64,000 nucleotides of DNA from contig JAFCIZ010000006.1 of the NCBI GenBank assembly GCA_017871115.1, forward strand, positions 620,001 through 684,000, written 5' to 3'. The notes beneath the pieces are model-generated. The model saw only the letters and a program-made list of their open reading frames with translations. It was not told where the DNA came from and did not search any database. This DNA is from Cunninghamella blakesleeana (lineage: Eukaryota > Mucoromycota > Mucoromycetes > Mucorales > Cunninghamellaceae). Of the stretch, positions 1 through 12,815 are shown piece after piece (position 1 is the stretch's first letter; the number at the start of each line of letters is the position of its first letter). A program made the translations under genes and the position numbers.

Positions 1-28
1 CACATTGTCATATTATATTATTAATTAC

Positions 29-286
29 ACAGCTGATAATAATATTCCAATAAACAAAAGACCAATCTTTAGTTGGAAAAAAAAAAATGAAAAAATAATA
101 TGTTAATATAATATGTTAATATAATAGATATAAACAAAAATAAAATTTAAAGTTGTATTATTATTCATATACCTGAATAATTAAATTTGACTGCTCATTT
201 TGAGTTCGCAAATCTTGTAAAAGTTGTTCTTGTTCTATTTAAAAATAAAAAATAAAATGATTAATGTAAAAAAGTGCAAAAGTAAT

Positions 287-324
<38 letters not shown>

Positions 325-325
325 C

Positions 326-356
<31 letters not shown>

Positions 357-454
357 ATTATTAAATATTTACGTTCTTCATCAAGGTATTCGGGTTGTTC
401 CTTTTCATCAGTTTTATTATTAGATGAACTAACTCTATTAGTAAGGGTATCCAT
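29..454 (-). CDS. N-terminal part of a coiled-coil, probably membrane-anchored protein (partial)
   Basis: Product not recognised. The start is the ATG at 454, giving MDTLTNRVSSSNNKT and an acidic stretch. Exons spliced by hand on the minus strand: 454-373, 234-173 and probably 66-29; the gene then runs off the left edge. Exons 1 and 2 join in frame to give an E/Q/L-rich segment (QEQLLQDLRTQNEQ) that looks like a coiled coil. Exon 3 would encode IGLLFIGILLSA, a hydrophobic run typical of a membrane segment. A hydrophilic, coiled-coil N-terminus followed by a hydrophobic segment suggests a tail-anchored or SNARE-like membrane protein, but this is inference only. The first intron contains an AT/ATGTAC microsatellite. 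The exon 1-2 junction is solid; exon 3 is less certain. Confidence 0.5.
295..354. repeat. AT and ATGTAC microsatellite in an intron
   Basis: A (TA)n run passes into (TACATG) and (TACATA) repeats. It lies wholly inside the first intron of the partial gene at the left edge. Confidence 0.8.
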
Positions 455-664
455 TTTTCTGTAGTTTAAAAAGAAAGGAAAACTATTATTTTTTTAAAAA
501 AAAATAGCTTTAAGCATTTCAAAAAATTTTCGGGCGGAATTTTAAAAAACGGGAGTGGGGATGAGTTCAAAAATTGCATACAATTTAATTATCTTTTTTC
601 TTTTGCTTCTTTCATTCTCTAGCTACTTTTTTTTCTTTTATCTCACTCTTTCACTCTTTAAGCC

Positions 665-2653
665 ATGGCTCCAACTAATAATGAATCAGAGCCTTTACTT
701 AATTCATCTCGTTCAGGGATTAACTCACTCCCTAATCCTAATGAACAAGTATGTACTTTTTTTTTCTCTTTTTCAATTTTTTATATATATATAATCTATT
801 TTATTTTATTTTTTTACTGACAAGAAAAGATAAACATCTTTTAAATAGATTTCAAGTGCAACTATTACTAGAAAACAAAAGTGGAGTATCTGTATTTTGG
901 TATTGATCATCATACTCTCTTTTTTTGGATCTGTCGCTTATGGCATGGTAATAAAACCAACAAAACCTGGAAAGGTATATAATAATGGCACTCATAATTT
1001 CAATCCAACTGTTATCTTTATTTCACTTGATGGTGTCGTGAATCACGACCTAGACCTCTCCTTAACGCCGCACTTGACCGAAATAGGTACACTATAATGA
1101 AAATGATAATAATAAGAATTTAAAAATAGTGCATGTATATATAAATATTCTTTAATATATTTTTTATCTCTTATTTTTATTTTAATACGATAAAACAGCT
1201 GATACTGGCGCAAGAGCTCATTGGATGACACCTTCTTTTCCTGTAATATAAATAATGATTAACATGAGTATATTGTGTTCTTTTATTTACTCTTTATTTA
1301 TTAATGATTATAACTGTTTATTAATTAATTTTTAAAAAAAATGGTCTACATAGCCAATCACCTTTCCAAATCATTGGTCGTTAGTAACAGGTTTACATCC
1401 AGAAGCTCATGGTATTGTCGGTAATTATTTTTATGATCCTGTCCTTAATGATAGTTTCTACTACAAAAGTCCTGAACAAAGCTGGGATGAAAAATGGTGG
1501 GGCGGAGAGCCTGTAAGTTTATATTATAAATTAAGAATGTATATATGAAATAAGCTGATAATAGTAACGATATAAGGGGGAAACTCTTAAAATTTTTATA
1601 AATATATCTCTTTATTTTAATGCTATTTTAAATAGATTTGGATTACATCCGCTCGTCAAGGTAAAAAATCTGGGGTTATTATGTGGCCAGGATGCAGTAC
1701 AGAATTCAAAGGGCAACGACCAACTTATTCAGTGCCATTTAGTAACGATATGACTTTTGATGAAAAGACTGATATTGCTCTAGAATGGTTGGATTTGCCT
1801 ATAGAAGATCGTCCTCAATTTATTGGTTTATATGTTCCTCAGATCGATCAAGCTGGTCATAAATATGGTCCTTACGCTAACGAAGTAATACAAAAAAATA
1901 AAAATTCGTTAAAATAAATATTATAAGTTGAAAATACAAAAAAAGAATAGTTTTACTAATTTTTTTTTTTAGACTTTAACGCAATTACAAATTGCTGATA
2001 AAAGTATTGGAAGACTACTTCAAGAGTTGGAAAAGCGTAACTTATCTGAAATAGTACATATCATAGTCGTCAGCGATCATGGTATGTCAGCAACAGATCA
2101 ATCAAGGCTTATCTATACAGATGATGTATTAACACAAGAAGAATTTAATTTAATTTGGAAAATTGAAATGTACCCCACTCTTGGTATTCGACCCGTAAAA
2201 GAACTTAATGGCACTGTATTAGAAGAAGAAAAAGTAGTCAATACCTTATATAAAGCATTTAAACGTCTTCATAAACATTATGAAAGTAAAGGCAAGGCTC
2301 CCTTCCAAGTTTATAAAAAAGAAGATTTTCCTGCACGCTTCCAATTTAATAACAATCCAAGAATAGCACCTTTACTTGTATTACCCGATGCTGGATGGAA
2401 TTTTGTCACACGAAAAGAATTTACACCTGGCCCCGGCAAAGAATACAATCCAAAAGGTGTTCATGGTTATGATAATCTTAATCCTCAATCAAGAGCTATT
2501 TTTGTTGCTAAGGGTCCTACTTGGAACGATGGTGAAGTACTGGAACCATTTTTGAATGTTGAATTGTATCAAGTATTAAGTAAAATTCTAGAAATCAAGC
2601 CTAGTCCTAATAATGGTACTTTGAATGGTGTGTTACAACCTGAAATTTTATAA
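665..2653 (+). CDS. Type II membrane ectonucleotide pyrophosphatase/phosphodiesterase (ENPP/NPP family)
   Basis: Predicted metal-dependent phosphodiesterase hydrolysing nucleotides or related phosphodiesters on the lumenal or outer face. Exons: 665-748, 849-1086, 1199-1242, 1354-1512, 1636-1884, 1973-2653; about 484 aa, all frames closing. A short polar N-terminus is followed by one membrane anchor (WSICILVLIIILSFFG, about residues 40-55), as in type II ENPPs and yeast NPP1/2. Family motifs seen: VIFISLDG with the first metal Asp, TFPNHWSLVTGLHPEAHG with the catalytic Thr, PQIDQAGHKYGP, VVSDHGMS and HGYDN. The complete set of metal ligands suggests an active enzyme. The start was chosen because it yields the N-terminus upstream of the anchor; an upstream ATG at 555 is out of context. 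It is convergent with the aldo-keto reductase. Confidence 0.9.
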
Positions 2654-3035
2654 ATGGATTTGTCATTTATTTACTTTTATTGCTCTTTTGGTATTTATTT
2701 ATTGAATTTAATTTATTTGTGTATTATTATAATGCTTATGATTATTTTAGAAATGATGGTCGTTAAAATATACACTATTTAATATTATTAAAATGAATAA
2801 CTTTATTTATTTTAATTTTATTTATATATCAGTATAGTTATATTATTTTATTTTTTTAAAAAAAGCTAGTATTAATACAAAATAACTAATATATGGAATA
2901 TGTTGGACACAAAAAAAAAGTACAATCACATTTTATTTTTAAAAATTATTATTATTTATTATAATGTAATTACTATTCAAAAACATTCGTTCTTATAAAT
3001 ACATATATACATACACAGACATATATACATATTCA
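2654..3035. other. Convergent 3' intergenic region
   Basis: AT-rich spacer between the ENPP stop and the stop of the minus-strand aldo-keto reductase. It holds only the two 3' UTR/terminator regions; no ORF or repeat of note seen. Confidence 0.6.
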
Positions 3036-4503
3036 TTATCCGTGTTGCCAAGCTTTATTAAGAGATCCTTCAAAAGCAAACTTATCTAAAGTGGCTACTT
3101 CTTCTGAAGTTAAAGCAAATCCAAGGGCTTCAGCATTTTGTCTTACATGCTGTTCATTTTTAGCACCAGCCAAAGGAATAGCGCCTTTGCTAATAACCCA
3201 ATTTAAAGCAATAGCTGATTGAGGACGATCGTATTTTTTAGATAATGTTTCCAGTGTATTCAAAAGTTTTTCCAATTGTTCTGTATCAAATTTACTAAAT
3301 ATATGTGTTCTAGCTTCTGGCCAAGGACCTTGGGCCTTATATTTACCAGTTAATAATCCCATACCTATTGGTGAATAAGCTAAAATGGCAACGCCAAGGT
3401 CATGACAAAGCTGAATCAGACCAGATTTTTCGGGTAAAGTACGGAGTAAAGAAAAGGATACTTGATTGGAAGCTAATTGAACACCTCGTTTTTTTAAAGC
3501 TGCATGCATTCGTTTGATCTCATCCAATCCATAATTTGATACACCCACTGTTTTTACTAACCCAGCATCTACAGCATCTGCAAGAGCATCAGCTATATAT
3601 GACAAAATAAAAAAAAAAATAGAATATAAAATAAATATATAGAAAAACATGAATTGATCTCTTTTTCTCTTTATAAAAGTTTATATTCATATAGGACTAT
3701 TTCATTATTCAGTAACTTACCAACAACTTCAATTGATGCAGGGTGTATAGCAGCATGGATTTGATATAAATCCACTTGGGTCATGCCAAGTCTGTCCAAA
3801 GAGTCTTTTAAAGCAGATAATAATACCTTAGGGAACTCTACACGATGCTCATGTGGGAAGTATTTGGTAGCAATAATTTGTTCCTTTTGCTGTTCTTCAG
3901 TATAATTCTTTCTGAATAATCCTATTTCACGTTCAGATTCGCCTTTACCGTACACTTCAGCTATATATAAAATAACAGTGATTATAGTTACAATAAATTA
4001 ATGTATAGCCTTTATCTATTTTATTTTTTTATGCTAGAAAGTAAAAATGAAAATGAAAATGAAAATAAAAAAAAATACCTGTATCATAAAAGCCAAGACC
4101 TAATTCATATGCAGCATCAAAAGCTTTTTTGTTATCGTTTACCATATCTTCTGTCCATTCCCAATCTATGATAAATCGAATATTATGTTAAAGTTAGTTA
4201 TGGTTTTTACTGTTAATTTAATATCACTATTATTGCCAATATTATTACTACGCATAGATAAACAAACTTACAGTCAGTATCGCCAAATTGCCAAGTTCCA
4301 ATTGCTAAAACGTAATATAGAATGAAATAAAAGATATATATATATATATTTTTAGGAAAAGTTCACTATAATTTCCATTATTTTAAACTATATTTTAATT
4401 ATTAATTACCAAGAGGAGGAACTTTTATTTTAGAAGCCAAAATAATCTTTGTATCTTTTGTAGGTACTACGCCTTGATCTAGTTTTAAATGATATTCAGA
4501 CAT
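3036..4503 (-). CDS. Aldo-keto reductase
   Basis: NADPH-dependent aldo-keto reductase with a TIM-barrel fold, probably cytosolic; substrate unknown. Minus-strand exons: 4503-4410, 4304-4272, 4165-4079, 3960-3721, 3592-3036; 336 aa, frames close. The N-terminal barrel has PPLAIGTWQFGD. The catalytic tetrad is visible: Asp and Tyr in FYDTAEVYGKGESE, Lys in IIATKYFP, His in DLYQIH. The cofactor half has VGVSNY, ILAYSPIGMGLLTGKY and the C-terminal IPLAGAKNEQHVRQN, the usual NADP-binding signature. Length is normal for the family. The product resembles the plant/bacterial AKRs related to YajO and pyridoxal-reductase-like enzymes, but the substrate cannot be read from sequence. Its start is about 190 bp from a weak ORF on the other strand and 1.2 kb from the NDH-2 start. 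Confidence 0.92.
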
Positions 4504-5707
4504 ATTATTAATAAAATAGAGATAAAAAAATAAAAAATAAAAAAAAAAAGAAAAAAAAAATTCGACTTTTTATGCCTAATTTTCAAAAAGCGCGACTTGA
4601 TTCAAAAAAAGCCCTTATTACGTATATACTTTTTTTTTTATAATACATATACATGTTTCAATTTATGGCGAAGTAACGAAGTGTGTGAACAAAAATGGTA
4701 CAACATAATACCACTTATCCCGAAGGTCCGGTAAGTTTTCTCCTTCCATATAGTAGAGGATTACGTATTTGCACTAAAAAACACGCAACTGTGTTAGTAT
4801 GTTCTTACATATTCTTTTTTATAAAAAAATCAATCATTTCATTTTTCACAATACACCCTTTCATTTTTTCAACCTCGAAAAATAAACCGTACGTAACCAT
4901 CTATATTTGATAAGCATATTTACCTGGAGAACCACTTTTTTTTTTAATATTTATATTTTTATTATTATGTATATGGCCGGAACCATTTATGTCCAAGTCG
5001 AAAAAAAATTACTTGATTTGATAAATTTGGATTATACTTTGAAATTTGAAATTACCAATACCTATAATGCTAAAAAAAACTTTACCTTACATTAATGCAT
5101 TTTTTAAATCCCAGTTGTAGGATTGTTAAGATCTATAATCTAAAAATATAAAATTTATCAATTCGAAGATTTTTGAAACCATGATCCTTATTTATCTTTT
5201 TTATCCGATCATTCGAATAAAAATAACCAAATTCAACTGATTTAATTAAACTGGCGTAAAAAAAAAAAAAAAAATACCAGGTTGATTCATTATAAAAGGC
5301 TACATCCCTTCAATTTTTATAATACCAGGGCTGTGAATTAGCTGGAAAAAAATACTTTTCAAGTCAGATATTATCAATATCATTATTACTATTATTATTA
5401 TTATTATTATATATATAAAAGAAAACTATTATAACAAGATTAACATTTATAAAAATAAATATAGTTAAAGGGAAAAAAATACAGTAACGCATAATAAAAT
5501 CTTCCAAAGTATACATTTTATATTAATATTTGTTGAGCCATCAAGTAAACAAAAATTAATGCTTCGGCGACGATGCGCCGAAGACTAAAAAAAGCGGAGT
5601 TTTTTATTTTTAAAATATATCAAGCATAAAGCACTCAAGCAGCAGAATATAAAAAAAAGATTTTCTATCTTTCTTTCTTTTTTTTTTCCTACATATTATT
5701 TAAAAAA
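4504..5707. other. Divergent intergenic region with weak small ORFs
   Basis: Promoter region between the aldo-keto reductase (minus) and NDH-2 (plus). An ATG at 4695 opens MVQHNTTYPEGP followed by a good donor (GTAAGT at 4731), but no convincing continuing exon was found; a 62-codon ORF ending at 5095 is equally unsupported. Two ATACCAGG motifs lie near 5274 and 5322. A GC-rich dyad at 5562-5583 is listed separately. Confidence 0.5.
5562..5583. promoter_or_regulatory. GC-rich inverted repeat upstream of NDH-2
   Basis: CTTCGGCG at 5562-5569 and CGCCGAAG at 5576-5583 are perfect inverse complements separated by 6 nt, in strongly AT-rich surroundings. The dyad lies 125 bp before the NDH-2 start codon. 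It could be a dimeric transcription-factor site (CGG/CCG half-sites are typical of fungal zinc-cluster regulators) or a 5'-UTR hairpin. Function is inferred. Confidence 0.45.
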
Positions 5708-8700
5708 ATGAATACAACTAATCTATTATTTTGTAAGTTTTTTTTTCTTTTCTTGTTCTCTTCTCTATATTAAATATATATTGTTGCTTATTTTAAGAGT
5801 ATGTTGGCTGATTCTTTTTTTTTTTTTTATTTATTTATTCTAGCACTAAAAAAATTGACTTTTCAAAAACCAACTAATCTATCACTTCTACGTAAATGTT
5901 TAAATATATTTATATCTATATTGAAAATTAACAATCGGTCAATAGCATTAATAAATACTCTCCCTTTCCTTCTTCTTTTCTTTAATAGGTTATTTTTCTC
6001 ATTCCGTTAATACTAGAACAAGAACACTAGCTAAATCGCAAGGAAGAGTTGTAATTCTAGGTAATATATAGTAAAATAAAACTTAAAAGTTATCATAGCT
6101 ATACATATACTTATTTTAATAATAGCTAATAACTTTATTTTGTATGCTATCTAATAATAGGTTCTGGATGGGGATCTTATCAGTTATTAAGAAAGATAAA
6201 CAAGGATGATTATGAAGTCTCCGTTGTATCACCAAGGTATAAGAAAAAATGAATAAATAGGTATAGAAATAAGCTTATTAACAGCAGTTGTCGTGTTTTT
6301 ATTTATATTACTATTTAGAAATTATTTTGTATTTACTCCATTATTAGCTAGGTAAATATTAATATCAAAAAAGCGAATATATATATATAAAGTAAAAAAA
6401 AATAGTAATAATTCTTGTATATATACATATTTTTTTTTTTTACTATTTTCAATTATACAACTTGGATTTAAAATTATTAAAGTACTTCAGTTGGTAAGCA
6501 AAAATTATAAATATAAATACAAGTTGAATATAAACAAAACTATAGATATAGGTATTAATATGTATTAATATATATGTTTGTATGGGTATTTATACATAAA
6601 AATAGGAACTTTGGAATTTCGATGTATTACAGAACCAGTAAGACAATATTCGAAAGATATAGATTATCATCAAGCTTGGGTAGATGGTATTGATTTTAAA
6701 AATCAACTTGTTCACTGTAGCTCAAATAATGAAGATAGTAAGTTTTAAAAAAACGAATGGAAAAAAATATACAACGATAACAAACAAAACCAAACAGAAA
6801 TTCGATACATATTACTAATATTATTATGTACCCTTTTTTTTTTTTGATATATTATTTACTTACGATTATAGATAAGGGCGAAAAATTTGATTTAGAATTT
6901 GACAAGTTAGTTATTGGTGTTGGTGCGTATTCAAATACATTTAATATACCAGGCGTTAAAGATCATGCTTATTTCTTAAAAGATATTGGCGATGCTAAAA
7001 AAATTAGAAACCGTGTATTAGAATGCTTTGAATATGCTGCTCAGCCTGGAATTTCAGATAAAGAAAAAGATGAAAAATTACATTTTGTAAGTTAAAAAAA
7101 ATATACTGAATAAAATAACTTTTTCTATTTATATGAATGTATTTATTCCTTTTTCTTTCTATTTTTTTATACATCAATTACAGGTTGTGGTTGGAGCAGG
7201 TCCTACGGTAAAATGTTATAAAATGAACTATGGTCTTTGATTAAATGTAAATAACAATAAATACAGTTTACTAACAAATATATATCAACCTCTCTCTCTA
7301 TATATATATATATATATCTAATTCATTTAGGGTGTTGAATTTTCAGCAGAATTATATGATTTCATAACTGAAGACTTATCTAGATTATATGGCAACCTTA
7401 TGGAACACGTTAGAATGACAATTTATGATGTTGCTCCACATATTTTAAACAGCTTTGACAAAAAACTATCCGACTATGCAACAAGTAAATTTAATCGTCG
7501 TGGTATTCAAATTAAAACAAATTCTCATGTTATGAAGGTTGACAAACATCAATTGGAAATTAAAGAAGAAGGAACAGGTAACAAACTAATAAAAATACGT
7601 AACATAAAAAAAATTGTACATTAATTATATAACTTTATTTTAAATTAGTACCATACGGTATGTTAGTTTGGAACACTGGTTTACAAGCCAATCCATTAGT
7701 AGAATCATTAAAAGATGTATCGAAGGATAAAAAGAATCAAAGGTAGTATATTTTAAATTTAGTTAAATCAATACATATTTTAAATGGATTGTTTATGTTT
7801 ATGTACTTATTTCTTTTATAAATTAGAATTTTAACGAATGATTTATTACAAGTATTAGACACTGAAAAGCAACCTTACCCTAACGTGTAAGCTTCTAATA
7901 ATCTGATTATTATTATATATATATATATTGGAAATACATTGACTATACTCATATCCATATATTATTATTTATATCATTTCATTATTGCTATTATTATTAT
8001 TATTATTATATAATATAGGTATGCTTTGGGTGATTGTGCCACTATTCTTGATCAAGACTTACCTGCTACAGCTCAAGGTAATAAATATATAAAAATATTT
8101 AGCCATTTAAATATGTAAAGATTTAACTATTTAAAATTAATTAAATATCAAAATATCTTTTTTATTATATGTAGTTGCAAACCAAAAGGCTATTTATCTT
8201 GGTAGAGGTATATATAATTATAAAAAGCTATTTTATATTAAATTTTATATTAAAGAAGAAAGCACTTGTGTTAACTTTTTTTCTTTTTTCAAAAATCATA
8301 TTTTTTATAGTTCTAAATAAACAAATAAAAGGGAAACAAGATAATGTAGAAGGTTTTACCTTCAAAAATATGGGAACTATGGTAAATACATATATATTAT
8401 TTTTATTTTTATTTTTTATTTTTTATTTATCAAGATATATATATATATATATATAATGCATTTATTAATTTTCTTCATTGTTATTTTTTTCTTAAATGTA
8501 TATATATATATACTTCGATACTACATTAGGCTTATATAGGTAAATGGAATGCTGTAGTTGATATGTCGGGTGCAATTAATGAAAATGCAACCGCAACTGG
8601 AACAAGTGCATGGCTCTTTTGGAGGTAAACTATAATATATATTTATTAATGTACTCATTTACGTGCATACTTAAATATATTTAATCTAAACTTAAAACTT

Positions 8701-8862
8701 AAAACGCTTTATTTTTTTATTATTATGCTTTACTATTATTGCTTAAAATTAAAACATAGATCTGCTTATTTGTCAATGACTGTCAGTACACGTAACAAGA
8801 TTTTAATTCCTATGTTCTGGTTTTTATCCTTCCAATTTGGTAGAAATGTGTCAAAAATATAA
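5708..8862 (+). CDS. Type II (alternative, rotenone-insensitive) NADH:ubiquinone oxidoreductase
   Basis: Single-subunit FAD enzyme of the inner mitochondrial membrane passing electrons from NADH to ubiquinone without pumping protons. Sixteen exons were joined by hand: 5708-5732, 5989-6060, 6161-6236, 6319-6351, 6483-6493 (11 nt), 6606-6737, 6872-7086, 7184-7207, 7331-7577, 7649-7742, 7827-7886, 8019-8077, 8175-8207, 8311-8381, 8530-8624, 8760-8862; 449 aa, in frame throughout. A basic, Ser/Thr-rich N-terminus suits mitochondrial import. Motifs: VVILGSGWGSYQLL (FAD dinucleotide fold), NYFVFTPLLASTSVGTLEFR, VVVGAGPTGVEFSAEL (NADH fold), WNTGLQANP, YALGDCAT, and a C-terminal amphipathic anchor RNKILIPMFWFLSFQFGR. 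No EF-hand insert is seen. Whether it faces the matrix (NDI-type) or the outside (NDE-type) cannot be told. Confidence 0.93.
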
Positions 8863-9264
8863 ATCAACAATTTTTTTTTCTTAAATAATAATAATAATAT
8901 AGATAAAACAACTCAATAAATAGAATTAGTATTACAGCATAAAATAAACACCATCTTAAAAAGGCAACATATTTTATTATGGAATAAGAATTGGATAATG
9001 ATTATATTTGGAAATTTAAAAAATCGGAACCTAAAAAAATTATTCATGTAAAAAAAAATTTAAGAATGTATTCATTTCCCTTTTTTTTAAAAAAAGAATT
9101 CTTTCTTTCTTTTTCGATTGCATTGTTTAATAAAATATATCTTTTCCTTTTATATATATATATATATATATATATACTTATTTATTACTTACCTAAAAAT
9201 ACAAAAAATATAAAATACAAAAAGAAAATCATTGCCTTTATATATAGATATATATACCATATAT
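8863..9264. other. Intergenic region, NDH-2 to membrane protein gene
   Basis: 3' UTR of NDH-2 and promoter/5' UTR of the next gene. It contains a (TA)n tract near 9151-9176. No coding signal. Confidence 0.5.
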
Positions 9265-10539
9265 ATGGATCATCAGCAATTTAAAGAGACCTCTCTAACA
9301 AACATAAAAGCTAATCATTATGATCATGAAAAAGAATTAAATCATCAAAAAATTCAGTTAACACATAAAATAGAACCACCAGAGGACCATAATGACGACG
9401 ATTTATTAGATACTAATTCTATCTTTGCTAAAAAGAAAAGAAAAAAATTAATGGTACAACGAATTGTTTATATGGCGATTATGAATGCAGCAATTCCTAT
9501 AGGTTTGTATTATATCTTAAAATCTTATGTTCCTCCAGTTTGGGCTTTGGTTTTATCAAGTATTCCTACTATTCTTTCCGTTATAGTTCAAGCTATTTTC
9601 ATGCGGTAATTTTTTTTAAAAAATTATAACGATAAAAGTGATATAAATTATATTTATTTATTTGTTTGTTAAAAAAAAAAAAGATCTTCGGACGAATACC
9701 ATCATAACCATATTTTATAATATACCAATATTTTTATCATATCATTTTTTTATTATCATTTCATTATGTTTGGTTGATAAATAAAATTACTCAGACGTAT
9801 TGATTCAATAGGAACCGGTGTCATTTTAGGTAAAAAAAATAATAAAAAAAAGGGGGATATATGTATTATATTTTCTTTCCATAATCTTTTATAATTTTTT
9901 TTATTACATTTATTTACTTTTTTTTTATTTTATTGTACATAGGATTCATATTATCAGTAGTGCTGGCCTCTATAAATGGTGATCCTAAATTGTTATTACT
10001 ACGAGAATCTTTTGTGTAAAGAATACTATTTTAAAAAAAAGGAAATTTATTTTAAACTAAAAAATATTAATAATTTTAATATTATTACTATTATTATTAA
10101 AATTTATGATAGGACTGCTGCAGTTGGCGTTATATGTGCAATTACTTTAATACCCATACGAATTAAATCCTTTACAATGAAACCAATATTATATTATTTA
10201 GCCAAAGATTTAATTCCATTAAGACCTGTTGAATTCAATGATAATCAAACCAAACCTCAAGACCGAATGTTTTTTTATTGGACCTATTCTCCTTACTTCC
10301 GTCGCCATTTACGTATTTTAACAGCTATTGATGTTGTTGTATTGGAATTAGAATTTGGACTGAAATTGTATTATATACTTCGCTTTGATCTTGATACATT
10401 GGTGATTGTTAGTAATTTGACTCTGGTCGCTATCGGTATATTGGTCTTTTTATTCACACTTTGGTATATCTTGAAAATACGGAAACAATTACGTATGGAT
10501 GAACCGATGATGTTGGCTGAAGCAAATGCAATCAAATGA
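9265..10539 (+). CDS. Multipass membrane protein, VC0807-like family
   Basis: Function unknown. Exons: 9265-9605, 9795-9829, 9943-10015, 10113-10539; 291 aa. The start ATG at 9265 is preferred over one at 9232 because the region between is AT-repeat sequence. Residues 1 to about 75 are polar and end in a basic KKKRKKL patch, a cytosolic stop-transfer type signal. Hydrophobic helices follow: IVYMAIMNAAIPIGLYYIL, VWALVLSSIPTILSVIVQAI, GTGVILGFILSVVLA, AAVGVICAITLIPI, and two near the C-terminus ending ILVFLFTLWYILKI. The layout (six helices, PPVWALVLSSIP, a Phe/Trp-rich loop FFYWTYSPYFRRH before the last pair) matches the fungal/bacterial VC0807-like integral membrane proteins of unknown role. 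Confidence 0.7.
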
Positions 10540-12815
10540 TGTTTTATTATTTTCATCCATAGTAAAAAAGTGGGATAAGATGAGTGAAAATTAATATAAT
10601 ATATAATAATAATTGATTATATCCAATAAAAATTATTGCTTGTACATTTATATGTTTATATATAAATGACCATGTATTTTTTATTATATAATAAATATAT
10701 ACATTATTTGGATATATATATATATATTGATGACTAGATATAAATATTTGAGGCTCTTTTATTAATATAACTGAAAAGTATTTTATTTTATCGTTAATAG
10801 TAAACATATTTTTTAGTGCTGATATGAGAATTATACTATAGTGTCATTAATAAAGTGATTGTTTCTTCCATAGTATTATTTACAAATTGATAACAATATA
10901 TCTGCTGTAAATTTTATTTGGTAATCTTGGGTAATATTAATGCCTTGTATGAGATCTCTTAATAAAATTTAATATTACTTATATTAAAGTAAACCATAAT
11001 CTGTCGTCAATTTTTAGTCCCTCTTTCCCTGTAAATTACACTTGATAATTTTCCTCACATATTCCTGTATATAGGTTATATATATATATATATAAAATAA
11101 AATTAATTAAAGGTTATACGAGTTAATAACACCTACATTTTATTTCGACTCCTTTTCCATCAAATAACGAATTCTGTATTTTTCTTAATTAGCTCATTCT
11201 TGTTGACATAATATATTTTTACTTACTGTTTTTGTAAAAGTTCTTATGTAATTTCCAATTTGTTGTAATTATTTTTGATGACTAAAGATTGATTTACTAT
11301 CGTTTATTCTAGAAATAAATAAAAAAATAGCAATAGTATGAAAAAAAACAATCATGGAATCAGCCAGCAAACTAGTACTGTATATTTAACTTTAAATTAT
11401 TAATTTTATGCTTATTTTAGCCTTTTTATTTTTTTTTTCCTGCTAGTATACATTACTATTGTTACCATAAACTTTTCTGGACCTTATGGCTGTTCATTTA
11501 TTTATAAAACAAATATATATATATATATACATAATTCCAGTTAATTGATGAAGGCTATATTACGATATAGATTAAATACCATCCATTTCTGAAAACATTT
11601 TTGTTTTTGTTTCTTTTTCTTTTTCTTTTTCTTTTTTTTGGCGATAAAATAAATAAAAGAAAAAAGAAAGAATAAGCGAAATAAATAAAAATACATAACA
11701 AATACATTAAGATTATAAAAGAATTTAAATTCAGCCACGCTTTTTTGCATGATTTCGCATTAAATATTTTTTAATCATTAGCCATATTTTATCATAGCTG
11801 TTATTCTATATATAATACATAAATAGAAGTATAGGCATGAAGTGATTAACAAAGTTAGAATAAAATAGGAAAATTTCTAAACTTACTGAATGTTAATCTT
11901 CAGGTTAAATATTCATTTATATTCATAGATACTGAATCAATGTACATGGCATTTTTAATATTCAAGAACATAATCATTCTTTATATGAAAGCTAATTTTA
12001 ATATATTTATAATAATAATCAACATAATTTTTCAAACAATAAGATCTAACTTTTTGACTAGGTGGTACATATTTAGTAAAACTTTCTTTTTATTTTCCTA
12101 CTGTTTCTCTACCCCTCTTTATCAATAAATGATCGTTCTACAGTATTTTTAAACAATAAATTGTACTTTATTTTATTTATTTTTTTATTTCAAAAAAGCA
12201 ACGAGAATAATAACTTCTTGAATGGAGCTAGCATAAAAAATCCTTTTCTCCTACTATATAAGTCCAGTATAGTTAGTTTTTTTAAACCCTCTTTTTTTTT
12301 CTCTGTATATCCTTTTATTTTCATTATATGTCATAAATAAACAATTGATCTCTATCTTTATTACTTTCCATTGTTATATACCTTCTGTATCAAATATATA
12401 TTTATTTTTATTTTTTTCATTCCGTTTTTATTACATGATTTCTCCACTTGTTCTTTTTTCTATTATTTTATCCAATATTGTAAAATAAACTTAATGAATA
12501 TATATCAATCATACTTTATTCTTGTATAATTTAAAAAAATCCTACTTGCTAGTTTTACTTAAAACAACTCTATGTCTTTTATATTTTTATTGAAAAAATA
12601 AGCTCTATAAAACTATATCATAATGATTATAAGTGGAGTAACAGTTTGTTTGTAAAGTATATATATCTAAATTAATCCAATTGAATTCTATATAATTTTT
12701 GTGTCTTTATTATTACTATAATATTTAATTTTTCTAAAGATTATAGCTGTATACCTTGTATATATAAAACTTTTTAAATAAATTGTTTTTTATATTTTTA
12801 TTTAGTTAGTTTAAA
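10540..12815. other. 2.3-kb convergent intergenic region, no gene seen
   Basis: Lies between the VC0807-like stop and the MED17 stop. It is AT-rich with (TA)n tracts near 11080 and 11514, and poly-pyrimidine stretches near 11610. I read both strands and found no spliced coding signal, tRNA or structured repeat. It is long for a convergent spacer and could hold a non-coding transcript. Confidence 0.4.

Noticed and set aside
8991..9284. 97-codon frame before the VC0807-like gene
   Set aside because: Consists of AT-repeat translation (IYIYIYIY); the true start at 9265 is in another frame with real coding content.
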